Shown: positions 53,802 through 64,000 of the stretch, in pieces
Position numbering within the stretch: position 1 is the first letter of the stretch
Layout: every line of letters begins with the position of its first letter
Notes under the pieces: generated by a model
Seen by the model: only the letters and a program-made list of their open reading frames with translations
What the model was told of the DNA's origin: nothing
Databases searched by the model: none
NCBI GenBank assembly: GCA_043228905.1
Contig: JBHGNT010000014.1
Coordinates: 5,084,001 to 5,148,000, forward strand
Reading direction: 5' to 3'
Source: Azolla caroliniana
Lineage: Eukaryota; Polypodiophyta
Length of the DNA stretch: 64,000 nucleotides
Program-made: the position numbers and the translations under genes

Positions 53802-54004
53802 AGCAAGCGATCATGAGATGCATGCAATCGAATGGAATTTTTACTCATAACATTCTACCAAGACCACCAAATTATACATGCAGATACTCTTTAGAAAGCT
53901 CTATGTGCAGGCTTCGAAACGAGCTAAAGAACAAAGGAAACGGACATCATAGCAAGAAGATACATCAAAATTAGTGTTTGGCCTTCTCCAACATCTCCGA
54001 ACTT

Positions 54005-54007
54005 TGC

Positions 54008-54062
<55 letters not shown>

Positions 54063-54153
54063 GTCTTACACACTCCCTTCCTCTTAGTACTAATTCTCAT
54101 AGTACTTTCCTTCTCTAGTACTAATTCTCTCTCTGATTTTAGTACTATTCTTG
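54005..54153 (+). repeat. Partial gypsy-2-type LTR
   Basis: A CT microsatellite (54009-54059) is followed by cctcttagtactaattctc and ttttagtactattcttgg, parallel to 39281-39395. Only the downstream half of the LTR remains. It may be the 3' LTR of gypsy-2, but the following TTTGGTGCCCTCAGG looks like a primer-binding site, so it could instead be the 5' LTR of another element. Confidence 0.55.
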
Positions 54154-55237
54154 GCGCAAGCTTCTGAAATTTGATTTGGTGCCCTCAGGTTATTGTAATT
54201 GGGTTAATGCCCTTCCATTTTTAAATTTACTCATATGCTCTCTCTTTCTTCTCTCTTGTAACTCCTCCTCTTGCTTGATTTCTTCTCCTCTAATTTTCTG
54301 TCTTAAATTTCTGTTCCTATTCTGTCATCGTCTTCTATCTTCCTCTTGTTTCTTCCTCTTTTGGTCAACTTCACCATCTTCTTCTTCTTGTTTGTCTGTC
54401 TGTTTGTCTATCCCGGTCATCTCAGTCTGTCCACTGTGTCTTTGTACGGCTATCTCCACTGACTGTTCGTGGCCGTCTGTCCGTCTGTTGTCTGGCTGCT
54501 ATCCGGATGCCACTTGGCCGTTGTTGGCTACTGTTTGGCCAATCGTTGTTGCTATTCAACTGCCACTCGGCCACTGCCGACAACTATCCAGCTAATTGCC
54601 ACCACTCAGCCGTTGTTCAGCCATTGTCTGGCCATTATTCGGCCAATCGTTGTTGTTCGGCCACCATTCGGCCAATCGTCATTGTTCAGCCATTGTCCGG
54701 CCATTGTTTGGCCACCACTTGGCCATTGTCGACCACTATCCGGCCAATCACCGCCATTGTTCGGCTATTGTCGGCCACTTCTCGGCCAATTACCGTTGTC
54801 CAACCATTGGCCGCTACTATGTGGCCGCTGTCGGCCACTGTTTGAGCATCGGTCGCTGCTATTTTGGCCTCCACTCAGCCACTGTTCGGCCGCCACTCAG
54901 CCATTGTCCGGCCAATTGTTGCCATCAGAGGTCTCACTGAAAGATATCTTCTCCTCTTTCATGGAATCCATAGCTGCTAGCTTACGGTACTGATAATAAG
55001 GACTACGATGAAGACAAAAATTAATTACATGGAAAGGATGGTTTTAATCAATTGCCGATTAAAATGCAGACAAATTGTGTTTTCTTTTTCAATTATTACG
55101 AAACAGAAGGAATTTCCCAATTCTCTTGAGAGGAGGGTGAGTGGGATTGCTGCAAATATAATTGCAGGTGTACATGGTCTATATATACATAATGTATGGT
55201 TATTGATTATTGCAGAGGAGGGTGGTCTATATATATG
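54154..55237. repeat. Non-coding stretch with GGCCA-rich minisatellite
   Basis: A pyrimidine-rich leader (54180-54420) is followed by a degenerate array (about 54430-54930) of units such as ttcggccattgttcggcca in variable length. Frames over it spell His/Ala/Pro/Ser repeats. 54950-55237 is AT-rich without recognised features. Confidence 0.6.
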
Positions 55238-55252
55238 TGTGTTATACATGGC

Positions 55253-55636
55253 ATTGAAAGCGTATGAGTGTAGTGTGTTGGTACGTGGATAGATACGTAA
55301 AGTCAAAGTCTTTGTATTAAAAGTCATGTGTAAGTGTATGTGCAAATGTGCACATAAGTGTGAGTATATTAATATGGTAAAGTGGGTCTAGGTTGTTACA
55401 AGGTTATGTAACTAACCTACAAACCCCATTGTATGTTCTTGATTTGGAACCCTCATGTAATGTACCTGTATAACCCCACCCAAGGGGCATGAATGGATAT
55501 ATAGAAATAGTAGAAGTTTTTGCCTCTCAATATTTGTATATCTCTCTCTCTTTCCCTCTCCCTCTCTCTTCCTCATGCTCAACCCCCTTCAGAGGGGGGT
55601 GGGGCCGTTCTTGGCTCCACCCCCCACCCATCAACA
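55253..55636 (+). mobile_element. LINE-B: 385-bp internally deleted LINE derivative
   Basis: 55253-55537 matches the LINE-A 5' region (37807-37529), and 55538-55636 matches the LINE-A 3' end including the hairpin. No coding sequence lies between them; the join is near tatttgta/tatctctc. It is in opposite orientation to LINE-A. It could be a mobilised deletion derivative comparable to a SINE. Confidence 0.65.
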
Positions 55637-58395
55637 CCCAAGTTTGTGAAGCCCACCACCTAGGAAAGCAACATCGACTTCCATTCCCCAACGAGCATAA
55701 TCGGAGCTGCAACCAGCTCGTCTTGATACATTCGGATGTATGGGGACCGGCATAGAATGTGAGCTTAAGCGGGAGTTGATACTTCGTCTCCTTCATCGAC
55801 AATTAAAGCGGACACACGTGGATCTACTTGATTGAGAAGAAGAGCGAGGTTCCACAACTTGCAAAATCTTGTCGAAAGGGAAATAGACAGGAAAATCAAG
55901 TGTTTGTGGTCAGATGGTAGAAAGGAATACTTTTTCGGCCATTTCAACTGTTATTCGCAACATATGGGAATTCGGCACGAATTCAGGTGTAGATATAAAC
56001 CATAGCAAAATGGCGTGGCCGAAAGGAAGAACCGGTCGGTTGTGGATGCGACACAGGTAATACTGGAGGAGAAGAGCATACCCTAATTCTATTGGGCAGA
56101 AGCTATTCGGACGGCTGTATATATCCAAAATCAGATTTCGACAACCGGAGAAAAGGTGTCAACTCATGAGGTATATTTCGGGCGCAAGCGTAACTTGAAG
56201 CACCTTAGGGTATTTGGTAGCATTGCATATGTGCATGTACCGGATGAGATGCGGAAGAAAATGGATGCCAAGTCAGAGAAGTGTATCCTAGTTGGCCACT
56301 CACATGAACAGAAGGGGTATAAGTGCTACAACCCCCGGACCAAACAGGTACGAGTAAACCGAGATGTCATGTTCGACAAGTCGGCATCCTTGTATTCCCT
56401 TCCAACCCTCGACTCCATTCCGATTACTGAGGATGAGGTCAGTGAGCCCAAGAGGATTCTGGAAGAAGAAAAAGAAGACATTGACACTGTAGAAGAGAGT
56501 CTGGTTTCATTCCGGCTAAGTGGCTCGAATGGAGAGCTGAGTCGGAATGATCATTTGAATGAAGAGACGGTGAGCAACGACGACTCAGCTATGCAGTCCC
56601 TGTGCAAGGAACCGAGGAGATAGTATACGCGCAAAAAGAAGGGCAAAATGAAGATGTCGAAGTACGACACATATAAAGGTGTGTTGGATCATGGAGAATA
56701 TGACACTAGTCAGCGTGAATACAGACCTCAAGAGTTGAGGACAGATGCGGCCAAGAGGGTCCTAAAATCGGCGAATGAGAATTTACACCGATCGACTTGC
56801 CACAAGAACCATGTAATCTAGTACAAATACAACGAATATATGGCGCATCATTATGCGTACATGACGAAGGTGGCTGAAGTCCGTGAGTTGAAGAGCTATG
56901 CGGAGGCATCACGGGATGCCAAATGGTGATCAGCCATGGAGGAAGAAATGTGGGAACTTGATGCCAACAAGACATGGGACCTGGTTGACTATCCTCGACA
57001 TTGCAAACCGATCGGATGCAAATGGGTATACAAGGTACAATACAACATTGATGGTTCGGCCAACCGGGATAAGGCCTGATTAGTGGCCAAGGGATATGTA
57101 CAAACCCATGGCATCGACTACGATGAGACTTTCGCACCAGTGTCAAAGATGACGCCAATCGGTGTGGTGATGGCGGTCGCACCGGCAAGGGGGTGACATC
57201 TCCACCAAATGGATGTTAAGAACGTGTTTCTTCAAGGAGACCTTGAAGAACTGGTATTTATGGTCCAACCCCCTGGTTTTCATTCGGAAATGAACAAATC
57301 AACGGTATGCCGACTAAAGAAGTTGCTTTACACCCCCGACAGCATATTGCTCACTCAACGAAATTATGTCTGGAATATGTTGTACAAGTTCAGGATGATG
57401 GATTGTCGATCCGTCTCCACTCCTCTCGATAGAAACCTGAAGCTTCGTCCCGACTCGGGAGCGGCCTACGATGAGAAATGGTTTCGACAAATTGTTGGAA
57501 GCCTAATATATTTAACTATCACCCGACCCGACCTTAGCTATCCGGTCGATGTGATAAGTCTATTCATGCAGAGACCCATGCAGAGACAGACTATTGAGCT
57601 TCTTCAGTGTGCGCACCAGATATTGCGATATGTGAGTGGCACAAAGGATGGAGGACTGTTCTATCAGCACAGCATTGCCAAACAATTAGTCGGATATACT
57701 AATGCCGACTGGGCCGGTTTCATGTTCTCTATTGGGAGCACAGTTGTAGCTTGGAGCAGCAAGAAGTAGCCGAGAGTGGCCTTATCAAGCACCGAAGCTG
57801 AGTATCGAGGCGCCACCGTCACAACTTGTGAGGCTATATGGCTCCGGCGGCTAAGTTCCCACTCTGATCCCGATCTACTACGACAACATCTGTAGCATGC
57901 AATTGGCCAAGAACCCTGTGTTCCATGCTCGCATGGAGCACATAGAAGTGCATTATCACTTTGTGCACGAGAAGGTTCTGAGCGGTGACGAAGAACTTCA
58001 ATACATTCGAACCAATCAGCAGATAGCCGACATCTTCATCAAGGCACTCAAACCAGACAAGTTGCAACACTTCTCGTAAATGCTTGGTATCTAGCACCTC
58101 GACATGCCACACTTGAGGGGGAGAGCAGTTGATGAACCATAGAAAGAACCAGCTGGAAAGGAGGACAAAAGGAGAGCTGAAGCAGATGCCAAATTGACTG
58201 AGGAAGTCGAAACATCCAGTAGAGCCGAAGCAAGCCGCAAAGGCGGCAAAATCAAGAAAGACAGAGCCGACCAGCAGAAAAAGACCTTGACCAAGACATG
58301 GTCGAATGTGATCAAGGGTCTAAAGAAGGATGACGAATTGGTGACACCCAATTCGAACAAGAATAGGAACAAAGAAAACAAAGAAATACATATAC
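55637..58395 (+). pseudogene. Copia B4 right half: integrase, RT, RNase H, extension
   Basis: It starts CEAHHLGKQHRLPFPNE and continues the frame interrupted at 21955. Integrase (to about 56160), post-integrase (56156-56623), RT from NGVAERKNR-type text through MDVKNVFLQGDLEELVFMV. After RLKKLLY about 100 codons are missing, including the YVDD box, and the text resumes at TPDSILLTQRNYV. RNase H is partly deleted. The family extension follows (KKDRADQQKKTLTK, TWSNVIKGLKKDDELVTPNS). No LTR is seen at its end. Confidence 0.8.
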
Positions 58396-58399
58396 AATA

Positions 58400-59392
58400 G
58401 GGAGGATGATATTCTAGGATTTCGGTCGTAGTTGGACCAAATTTTGCTTCGGAGTTTGCCGAGCCGAAATCATCTCCACACCCATTAGTTGGCAAATAGA
58501 CCGAAACCGGTCGGTCAAAAGAATCTTCGTCATCGCGTCCACAACATTGTTGGCAGTAGAAACCATCTCCAAGTTGAGCTTTCCTTTGTTCACGCAATCC
58601 TAAATGAAATGGTATCGACCTTCGATATGCTTCGAGGCATTGTGGTGAACTGAATTCTTCGCCAAAGCTACTGCTCCTTGACTATTGCTCAAGAAAACTA
58701 GAGCCAAATTTGAGTCCGCGAGCCGTAGTGCTTTTTTAGCCGCATCGCATGCGGTGACATATTCGGTTTCAGTCGTTGAGGTAGTCGTACGCTCCTGGAT
58801 AGCTCCATGCTCGAATCAAAAGAAATATTCAAATGTCAACTAGAACAACATTGGGTGAGCCAGTCCGCGGATTCTGTTCGGAGTGATTACAGTCAATCAA
58901 CTTAGCCGAATTGGACTCAAATTTGCCGATTCGATTTCGAATGTCAATTTCAAGATTCTTAACATAGATTATGTGCCGATTATCCAGGCCAATCCTGCTT
59001 CGGGTGACTGATTTGATGAGAGGGACGGAGCTGACTGGTCCTCTCGAAGGTCGTTCAGTTGAATGAAGCACGGATTGGGGTTGTTCCCTATAACTGGATC
59101 TGCTTTGAGAGGTTACAACAAATGAGTAGATAGTGTCTAACCTGGTAAAGCACGATCGAGGCCAATTTGATAGAGATTCCACTCCGAGCAGTTACAATCA
59201 CAGAAGCAAGGTACTACCGGCTGGCCTACCTCAAGAGTGATCTAGCTCGATGGAGTGAAATCTTTTGTTTTGTTTTTCTCTTCTCAAGGTGAGATCTTGA
59301 ACTCGAGTTCTTCGAGGGAGACGAAGCAAGAATGTTGTTGAAAACTGATGACGGCTGGCAGCAAGTTGAAGAACCTTCTCTCTAATACCATA
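58400..59392 (-). pseudogene. Copia C: RNase H end plus unassigned sequence
   Basis: At 58800-58430 the minus strand reads a copia pol terminus of another family: TTTSTTETEYVTACDAAKKA, LSNSQGAVALAKNSVHHN and ASKHIEGRYHF. From there to 59380 I see short open stretches (KNLEIDIRNRIGKFESNSAK) that I cannot assign. Most of the internal region is deleted. A reversed primer-binding site (tctaatacca) lies at 59381-59390. Confidence 0.6.
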
Positions 59393-59486
59393 TGTTGAGA
59401 ACTAAGGTCGTCAATGCAGAAACATCAACAACACTTTTATATGAATATCACCGAGTACACAAGTCGAAGACAAGATCAGAGATGAG

Positions 59487-59533
<47 letters not shown>

Positions 59534-59677
59534 CAATGTAACAATTTATTTAGAATGGTTACAATACAATAGAGCCAACAACTCTCTCACAATAACAACA
59601 ACAACCCTTTTTGAGCTAGGTTACAAAGGCCTTTATATACTAACTGGGCTAGGACAACTGCCCTTTGACATATTTAC
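59393..59677 (-). repeat. Copia C LTR, truncated
   Basis: The plus strand starts TGTTGAGAACTAAGG directly after the reversed primer-binding site and holds a long AG microsatellite (59493-59531). It is cut at 59677 by the next LTR, so its full length is unknown. Confidence 0.6.
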
Positions 59678-60246
59678 TGTTGGGAATTCGGTCCCTCCAG
59701 ATGGGATCTAGATGAGAACCGGACGAGTCGATGGAAGGAACCAAACCGGATGGAACCAGAAGGTATACAAAAACCGGATCAGACGGATCCGGAAGGTATC
59801 CGGCCGGATCCGGTGGTGAACAAGAGAAGAGACATATTTGTAAATATGTTCCTATGTGTTGTTGAGGCCATACTTGTAAATAGCCTGAAAAGTTATATGA
59901 GTATAAATATAACTTAGGGCAATCATGTTGTAGTTGAGATATAGTGAAGTTGTATTGAGACAAAGAGAGGGAGTGAGAGACAGAAAGTCTTTTCTATTGT
60001 AACCGCTTGTTGGCGAAGATACAGAGCTCGAGGTCATTGCCTCTGAGTCTCATTCTGTTGTACGCCTTCTCTTATAGTGATAGTTGGAGCTTGTGGACTC
60101 TCATGGTTTTTTCCCTATTAGGGGTTTTCCACGTTAACATCTGTTGTCATCTCATCTCATCTATCTCATCAAGTGCATTGTTATTTTCTATTTATTTCGT
60201 CCATCATGTGATTGAGACTTGGTTGTGGCCGAACTCTATTACTTTC
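59678..60246 (+). repeat. Copia A4 LTR
   Basis: It starts TGTTGGGAATTCGGTCCCTC and shares with the A1 LTR the text ttgtaaatatg, gtataaatataacttagggc and ttttccacgt. It ends near ttgtggccgaactc, just before TTTGGTATC, a shortened primer-binding site. The sequence after it is A-family pol in the opposite orientation. Confidence 0.7.
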
Positions 60247-60256
60247 AATTTGGTAT

Positions 60257-61314
60257 CTTCGTGTGGATCTTCGTCAACAAAAACTCTTTGTCTTCTACTT
60301 TCTCCCAGAGCCGTGGTATCTCCTCTGGATGTGCTTGGTCTGGGAATGGTAAGCCGCGTTCTTTGCGAGGTGGATGGCACTTTGGCTGTCACAATAGAGT
60401 TGGAATTCCTCTTGCCGTATCCCTAGCTCTCCGATGAAGTCATTCATCCAGATTATCTCTTTTCCGGCTTCCACGGCTGCCATGTACTCCACTTCCGTTG
60501 TCAACAGTGCAACGGACGTTTGTAGCCTCAACTGCCACGATACAGCTCCCCCTACATAAGTCATGAAATATACGGATGTAGACCGGCTGGTCAGCATCAG
60601 CCAACATATCCGAATCCGTGAATCCTTCAAGTTGGGGTTTACCTGAGCCAAATCAGAGGCACATGTTCAAGGTGCCTTTCAAGTACCGGAGTATCCACTT
60701 TACAGAGGCCCAATGTTCTCTTCTTGGATTGCTCATAAACCGGTTGACCACTACGACCGCATATCTAATATCCGGTCGTGTGCACACCATAGAGTAGATC
60801 AAACTCTGATGGTAGAGGCATATGGTACCTTCATCATCTCCGACTTTTCTGTCTTTGTCTTCGGGCTTTGCTTCCCAGACAGCTTGCAGTTTGCCGGAAC
60901 TGTCAACCCGACCACCTTCGCATCCAACATGTTGAACCTTTGAAGCACCTTTGTCACGTACTTTTCCTGTGATAGCCACAATTGCTTCTTCGACTGGTCC
61001 CGGATTATGTGCTTCCCCAAAATCTGTCTCGCGGGACCCATATCTTTCATTGCGAATGACTGGCTCAAGGCCCTCTTCAGCATTCTGATTTTGATACGGT
61101 CTCATCCGACGATCACCATGTCGTCCACATATAGCAGTAGTATCATGAAGTATCCCACATCGAACTTCTTCACAAATACGCAATGGTTGGCCTACGTCTT
61201 ATGGTATCCTTGGTCGGTCATGAAGGAGTTGAACTTCCAGTACCATCATCGGGGAGCTTGCTTCAGTCCATATAAGCTCTTCTTCAACCGGCACACTAGG
61301 TGCTCCTTCCCTTT
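60257..61314 (-). pseudogene. Copia A4 pol fragment (RT end and RNase H)
   Basis: Minus-strand pieces: a YVDD box near 61135-61110, LSQEKYVTKVLQRFNM, TRPDIRYAVVVVNRFMSN, then YVGGAVSWQLRLQ and VALLTTEVEYMAAVEAG, ending with CDSQSAIHLAKNAAYH. The RNase H E-A-E motif reads E-V-E. It is related to A1 and A3, inactive, and inverted relative to the adjacent LTR. Confidence 0.75.
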
Positions 61315-61770
61315 TGTTAATCGGCTAATTACTAACTACTACCGATACAGAAGAGTGAACGTCGCTACTCCACGTTCTAACAAGGAATTGTGTTTTACGA
61401 ACGGAAATATACTATATTAATCGGTAATTACCGTGATCGTTACTTAGTTATAAAGTAGGAAGATTACACTTAACAACATAGACAATAGAAAGAACACAGA
61501 ATCCGTACACGATATTCCTAACTTAAACTTATATTCCCAAATAAACGACCTTTCTTACAATGCCTTCGGTTCCCTTTTATAGGTATACCGAAGGTCTTTT
61601 CTCATCAAGAACTATTCCTACTTACTATCAAGAATTACAAAATTATCTAACTAACTTAGTTCTCTTCGTTCACTGCTGAGTCATTGATCCGAACAGTCGA
61701 TCCGAACCGACTCCGTTTTCGACGCTTTCCCACTTGTTCGGTAAAACTGACTGTCCGGGTCCGGGTAACA
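61315..61770 (-). repeat. LTR next to the right-edge element
   Basis: The plus strand runs from TGTTAATCGGC to CCGGGTAACA, inverted ends TGTTA/TAACA. On the minus strand TATAAAAG lies at 61581-61574, so transcription would run leftwards. The 5 bases to the left are cattt-like (cctttt context); the partner LTR is outside the window. The exact right edge is a best guess. Confidence 0.5.
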
Positions 61771-61814
61771 CTTGGCACGTCCGTGGGCCAGGACCTTGTC
61801 CAGCGAACCCACGC

Positions 61815-64000
61815 CTATTCCTGTAGCTCTTCATCCGAATCGTTCAGAATATCAAAAATCGAACGCTCTTCTGGCCTTGGATGTATTCCATCTATATCTT
61901 CCTCTTCATCTTCATCTTCATCTGTGTCACAGTTGTCATTCGGAGCAGGTTTTGAATGTTATGATTCGGTTGGCTGCTCTGGTTCACTTCTTCCGGGAGC
62001 TTGAAGACCAGGAGTCTTGCTGGTTCTTTCGGCTTCAATTTTATCCAACTGGACGGAAGTGCCTATATCATTTTTGTCGAATTCTTGCATAATACGTTGA
62101 ATTTCTTCTCTATAAAATGCCGCAATTTCGTCCATATCTTTCATGATATCCTCTTGGATATTGTCAATATCCTTTTGTGCCATTTTAAAAAAACCTACAC
62201 CTTGGACCTGACGGTTATTTTTGTCGGCACGCAATAACTGTAATTCCGCCGCTTGTGCCGTCCATAACTTCCATCCTTGCGCAAGGGATTCATCGATCAT
62301 TTTCTTTGCTAGGTTTCGATGTTTCCCTATGATGCGTTGCACTTTGTCCTTAGTGATGCTTGCGACGAATTGAGCGGCTTGCAACTCTTTCCGTAAATCC
62401 GTAATAGTGGCTCGGTTTTCACTTTCAGCCCGCATTAGTTTGGATTCGACTACATATATGTCCAGCCGCCTTTGTTCCGATATCTTCCGAATTTCGTTCA
62501 GTTGTTGTTCGAATGCCGATTTCTCTTTGCTCCATTCCTCCTGGTGTTCCGTAATTCTTCTGTTGACTTCTTCAAGACTCCGCTCTTTTTCTGTCAATTG
62601 ACTTTCCTGTGACACTATATACCTTTCGAATTCCTCAATTTGTTCGGTATATGTATGATTGGCTGTCTTAGCTTCTTCCAGATTTTTCTGTAATTCGTTT
62701 ATTAATTGATTTTTTTCTTCGAGAACTTTGTATTGGCCATTCTGAATGGTTTCTATTTGTTTTTCTAATTCTGTAGTTTGAAATACAGCATTGTTGGCCC
62801 TTGTTGTTTCTGCTTGACGTGCTTTCTCAGCGTCCTCCAATTTCTACTGCCATTCTGACTCCGACGCCATAGGTCGTTCCTGTGTTTCCCATTTGTTTAG
62901 ACTTTCTTTTAGTTCTTTATTTTCTGTCTGTATGTTACAAAACTGACGTTTCAGCACCTCCGCCGATGCTGATACACTTTTGTATCTTTCAGCCATATCA
63001 CTGGCTGCTTTGCGTGCCGTTTCATATTCTCTATGAATTTCGACCAGTGCTTCATGTAATGGTGGCATTTCAATAGCCTCCCCTCTATTCTGTGCATTTC
63101 TTTTCCGGCCGATTTTCTCTATCTCTGCTTTTTCTTGAGGTTCCAACACTCCTCGTAAGGCCTTCTGTATCATTATTCGGTCATTATGTTCTTGAGCCAG
63201 CCGTTCTGATACTTCTGTCAATCTTCTAGCCAACCATTCAACCAGTTCGTATGAAGTTCCGAACTGTAAAATGGCAGCTAATTCATGTGCTGTTGGTGGA
63301 ATATCCAAGCACCCATGTGCTTCCCGAATTGCTACTTTTGAAGATTGTCCTTATTGAAGTTGTGTCGAAACGCTCTCATTCCCTGGTTTTATTACTTCTG
63401 CTACTACAGGCGTATTCGAATTTTCCTTTGTGCATTGCCTTTTCGGTGCTGACCCATCACTGTTTTCTGGTTGGAATTGCCGATTAGCCTTTTGTTTAAC
63501 CCTTGTCCTTTGTCGCATCTTCTCTGCTTGTTGTCGATTTTCTGTCGGCTGCTGCTTGTTTATCAAATGGTCAACTGTTTCTTGTTCGGCTGCTGGTTGC
63601 CTGTTTTCGGAATTCTCTGGTCTTGGTGGTTCCGACTGAGGCATATCCGTTTGTATATTATCGGCATGTGCCGATTCTTCCTCTATCCATTCTTCATGTG
63701 CTACCTGTCGGTGTCTTCGAGGTGCTTGTACTATCGGTGGTCTTCTTGACTAAACAGGAGTTTCCGATTCTTGAATCGGAAACAATACCGATAGCCAACG
63801 ACCAAAAATTTGCTTCATTGGTTTTCCTGTTTTTACCCCTTGTAGCTGCTCTCTCAGAGCTTCCCCCGACAATAGTGGCTAGTTGAAATCCTCTTTTTCG
63901 TATGCGGCTATGATAAACCCAGCCCTTTTTTTCGGCATACAATAAAAACGGGGACTGACAAATCCCACCTCTAGTAAAAATCTAGCCACTTCATGGAAAA
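61815..64000 (-). pseudogene. Unrecognised coiled-coil reading frame beside an LTR (partial)
   Basis: One minus-strand frame enters from the right edge and ends at 61815, about 728 codons with five internal stops (near 63885, 63755, 63353, 62843 and 61961). Order: an N-terminal region (ARFLLEVGFVSPRFY), a Gln/Pro-rich part with basic clusters, a long coiled coil (about 63300-62100, heptads such as LEKQIETIQ and IEEFERYIVSQESQL), and an acidic end (DTDEDEDEEEDIDG). It lies 45 bp from the LTR at 61770. It could be gag or an extra ORF of a gypsy element or captured host sequence. I recognise no domain. Confidence 0.5.

Larger units (their letters stand above)
49681..53990 (-). mobile_element. 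L1-type LINE fragment
   Basis: The minus strand carries ORF1 (with zinc knuckle) and ORF2 (endonuclease and RT) in the layout of plant L1 LINEs. The 3' end lacks a poly(A) tail and the end of ORF2, and its left edge joins gypsy-2 integrase directly. No target duplication is visible. This suggests deletion at its borders after insertion. The right edge is uncertain. Confidence 0.7.
21956..55636. mobile_element. 33.7-kb insertion block bounded by inverted LINE 3' ends
   Basis: Both ends carry the same terminus in inverted orientation: TGTTGATG at 21956 and CATCAACA at 55636, with about 75 bp of close similarity that includes a G/C-rich hairpin. Copia B4 flanks it on both sides, in frame, with a 5-bp duplication. 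The left arm is LINE-A (minus) and the right arm LINE-B (plus); the middle is later insertions. Whether this is one insertion event or several is open. Confidence 0.65.

Noticed and set aside
54469-54993. Frames encoding His/Ala/Pro-rich proteins
   Set aside because: They lie over a degenerate GGCCA-rich repeat array and are open only because the repeat lacks stop codons.
21956-55636. Long-terminal-repeat element spanning the whole block
   Set aside because: The ends are inverted relative to each other and not direct repeats, so they cannot be an LTR pair.
61684-62092. Plus-strand frames with Ser-rich repeats (SSSSSSSSVSQL)
   Set aside because: They are antisense shadows of the acidic tail of the minus-strand coiled-coil frame.

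Overview
The window looks like nuclear DNA of a land plant. It consists almost entirely of transposable elements inserted into one another, and I find no gene I would assign to the host. The evidence for a plant is many Ty1/copia elements primed by initiator-tRNA-Met-like sites (TGGTATCAGAGC and close variants), two Ty3/gypsy elements, LINEs of two kinds, tRNA-derived SINE-like pieces, and long CT/AG microsatellites inside LTRs. A Penelope-like reverse transcriptase fragment, a gypsy element resembling lineages I associate with non-flowering plants, and a LINE of unusual type make a non-angiosperm (conifer, fern or lycophyte) a reasonable guess. I cannot prove this from the sequence.

Left part (1-21955): a decayed gypsy element on the minus strand (1-5822) with its LTR to the right; a Penelope-like fragment (6720-7370, minus); copia B1 (7379-12333, plus); a stray copia LTR and an inverted protease scrap (12386-12899); an internally deleted copia B2 (12900-14989) that carries a MITE; a copia B3 gag (minus) split by copia A2 (15108-19298, minus); an AT-rich stretch with tandem SINE-like units; the 3' end of a LINE with an ATCT tail (21010-21597); and the left half of copia B4 (21602-21955).

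Central block (21956-55636): 33.7 kb sits inside copia B4, flanked by the 5-bp duplication cccaa. Both outer ends are the same about 75-bp LINE 3' terminus in inverted orientation. The left arm is a nearly complete LINE (LINE-A, minus strand, about 4.75 kb once insertions are removed) that holds two younger copia elements: A1 (22323-27750, intact, LTRs differing by one base, TSD caatg) and copia-2 (27861-33526, one reading frame with four stop codons). The right arm is a 385-bp LINE derivative (LINE-B, plus strand). Between the arms lie a gypsy element (gypsy-2), copia A3 nested in it (41319-48038, TSD tgatt), a solo LTR nested in A3's gag (45329-46557) that itself holds a SINE-like sequence, and a fragment of an L1-type LINE (49681 to about 53990).

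Right part (55637-64000): the right half of copia B4, remnants of a different copia (C), a copia A4 LTR next to an inverted A4 pol fragment, and an LTR (61315-61770) beside a long decayed reading frame with a coiled-coil region that I do not recognise. It runs off the right edge.

Only A1 looks competent to transpose. It supplies all the usual activities (Gag, protease, integrase, reverse transcriptase, RNase H) in one reading frame. The insertions nest as B4, then the LINE-bounded block, then gypsy-2, then A3, then the solo LTR, then the SINE-like piece, with A1 among the youngest.
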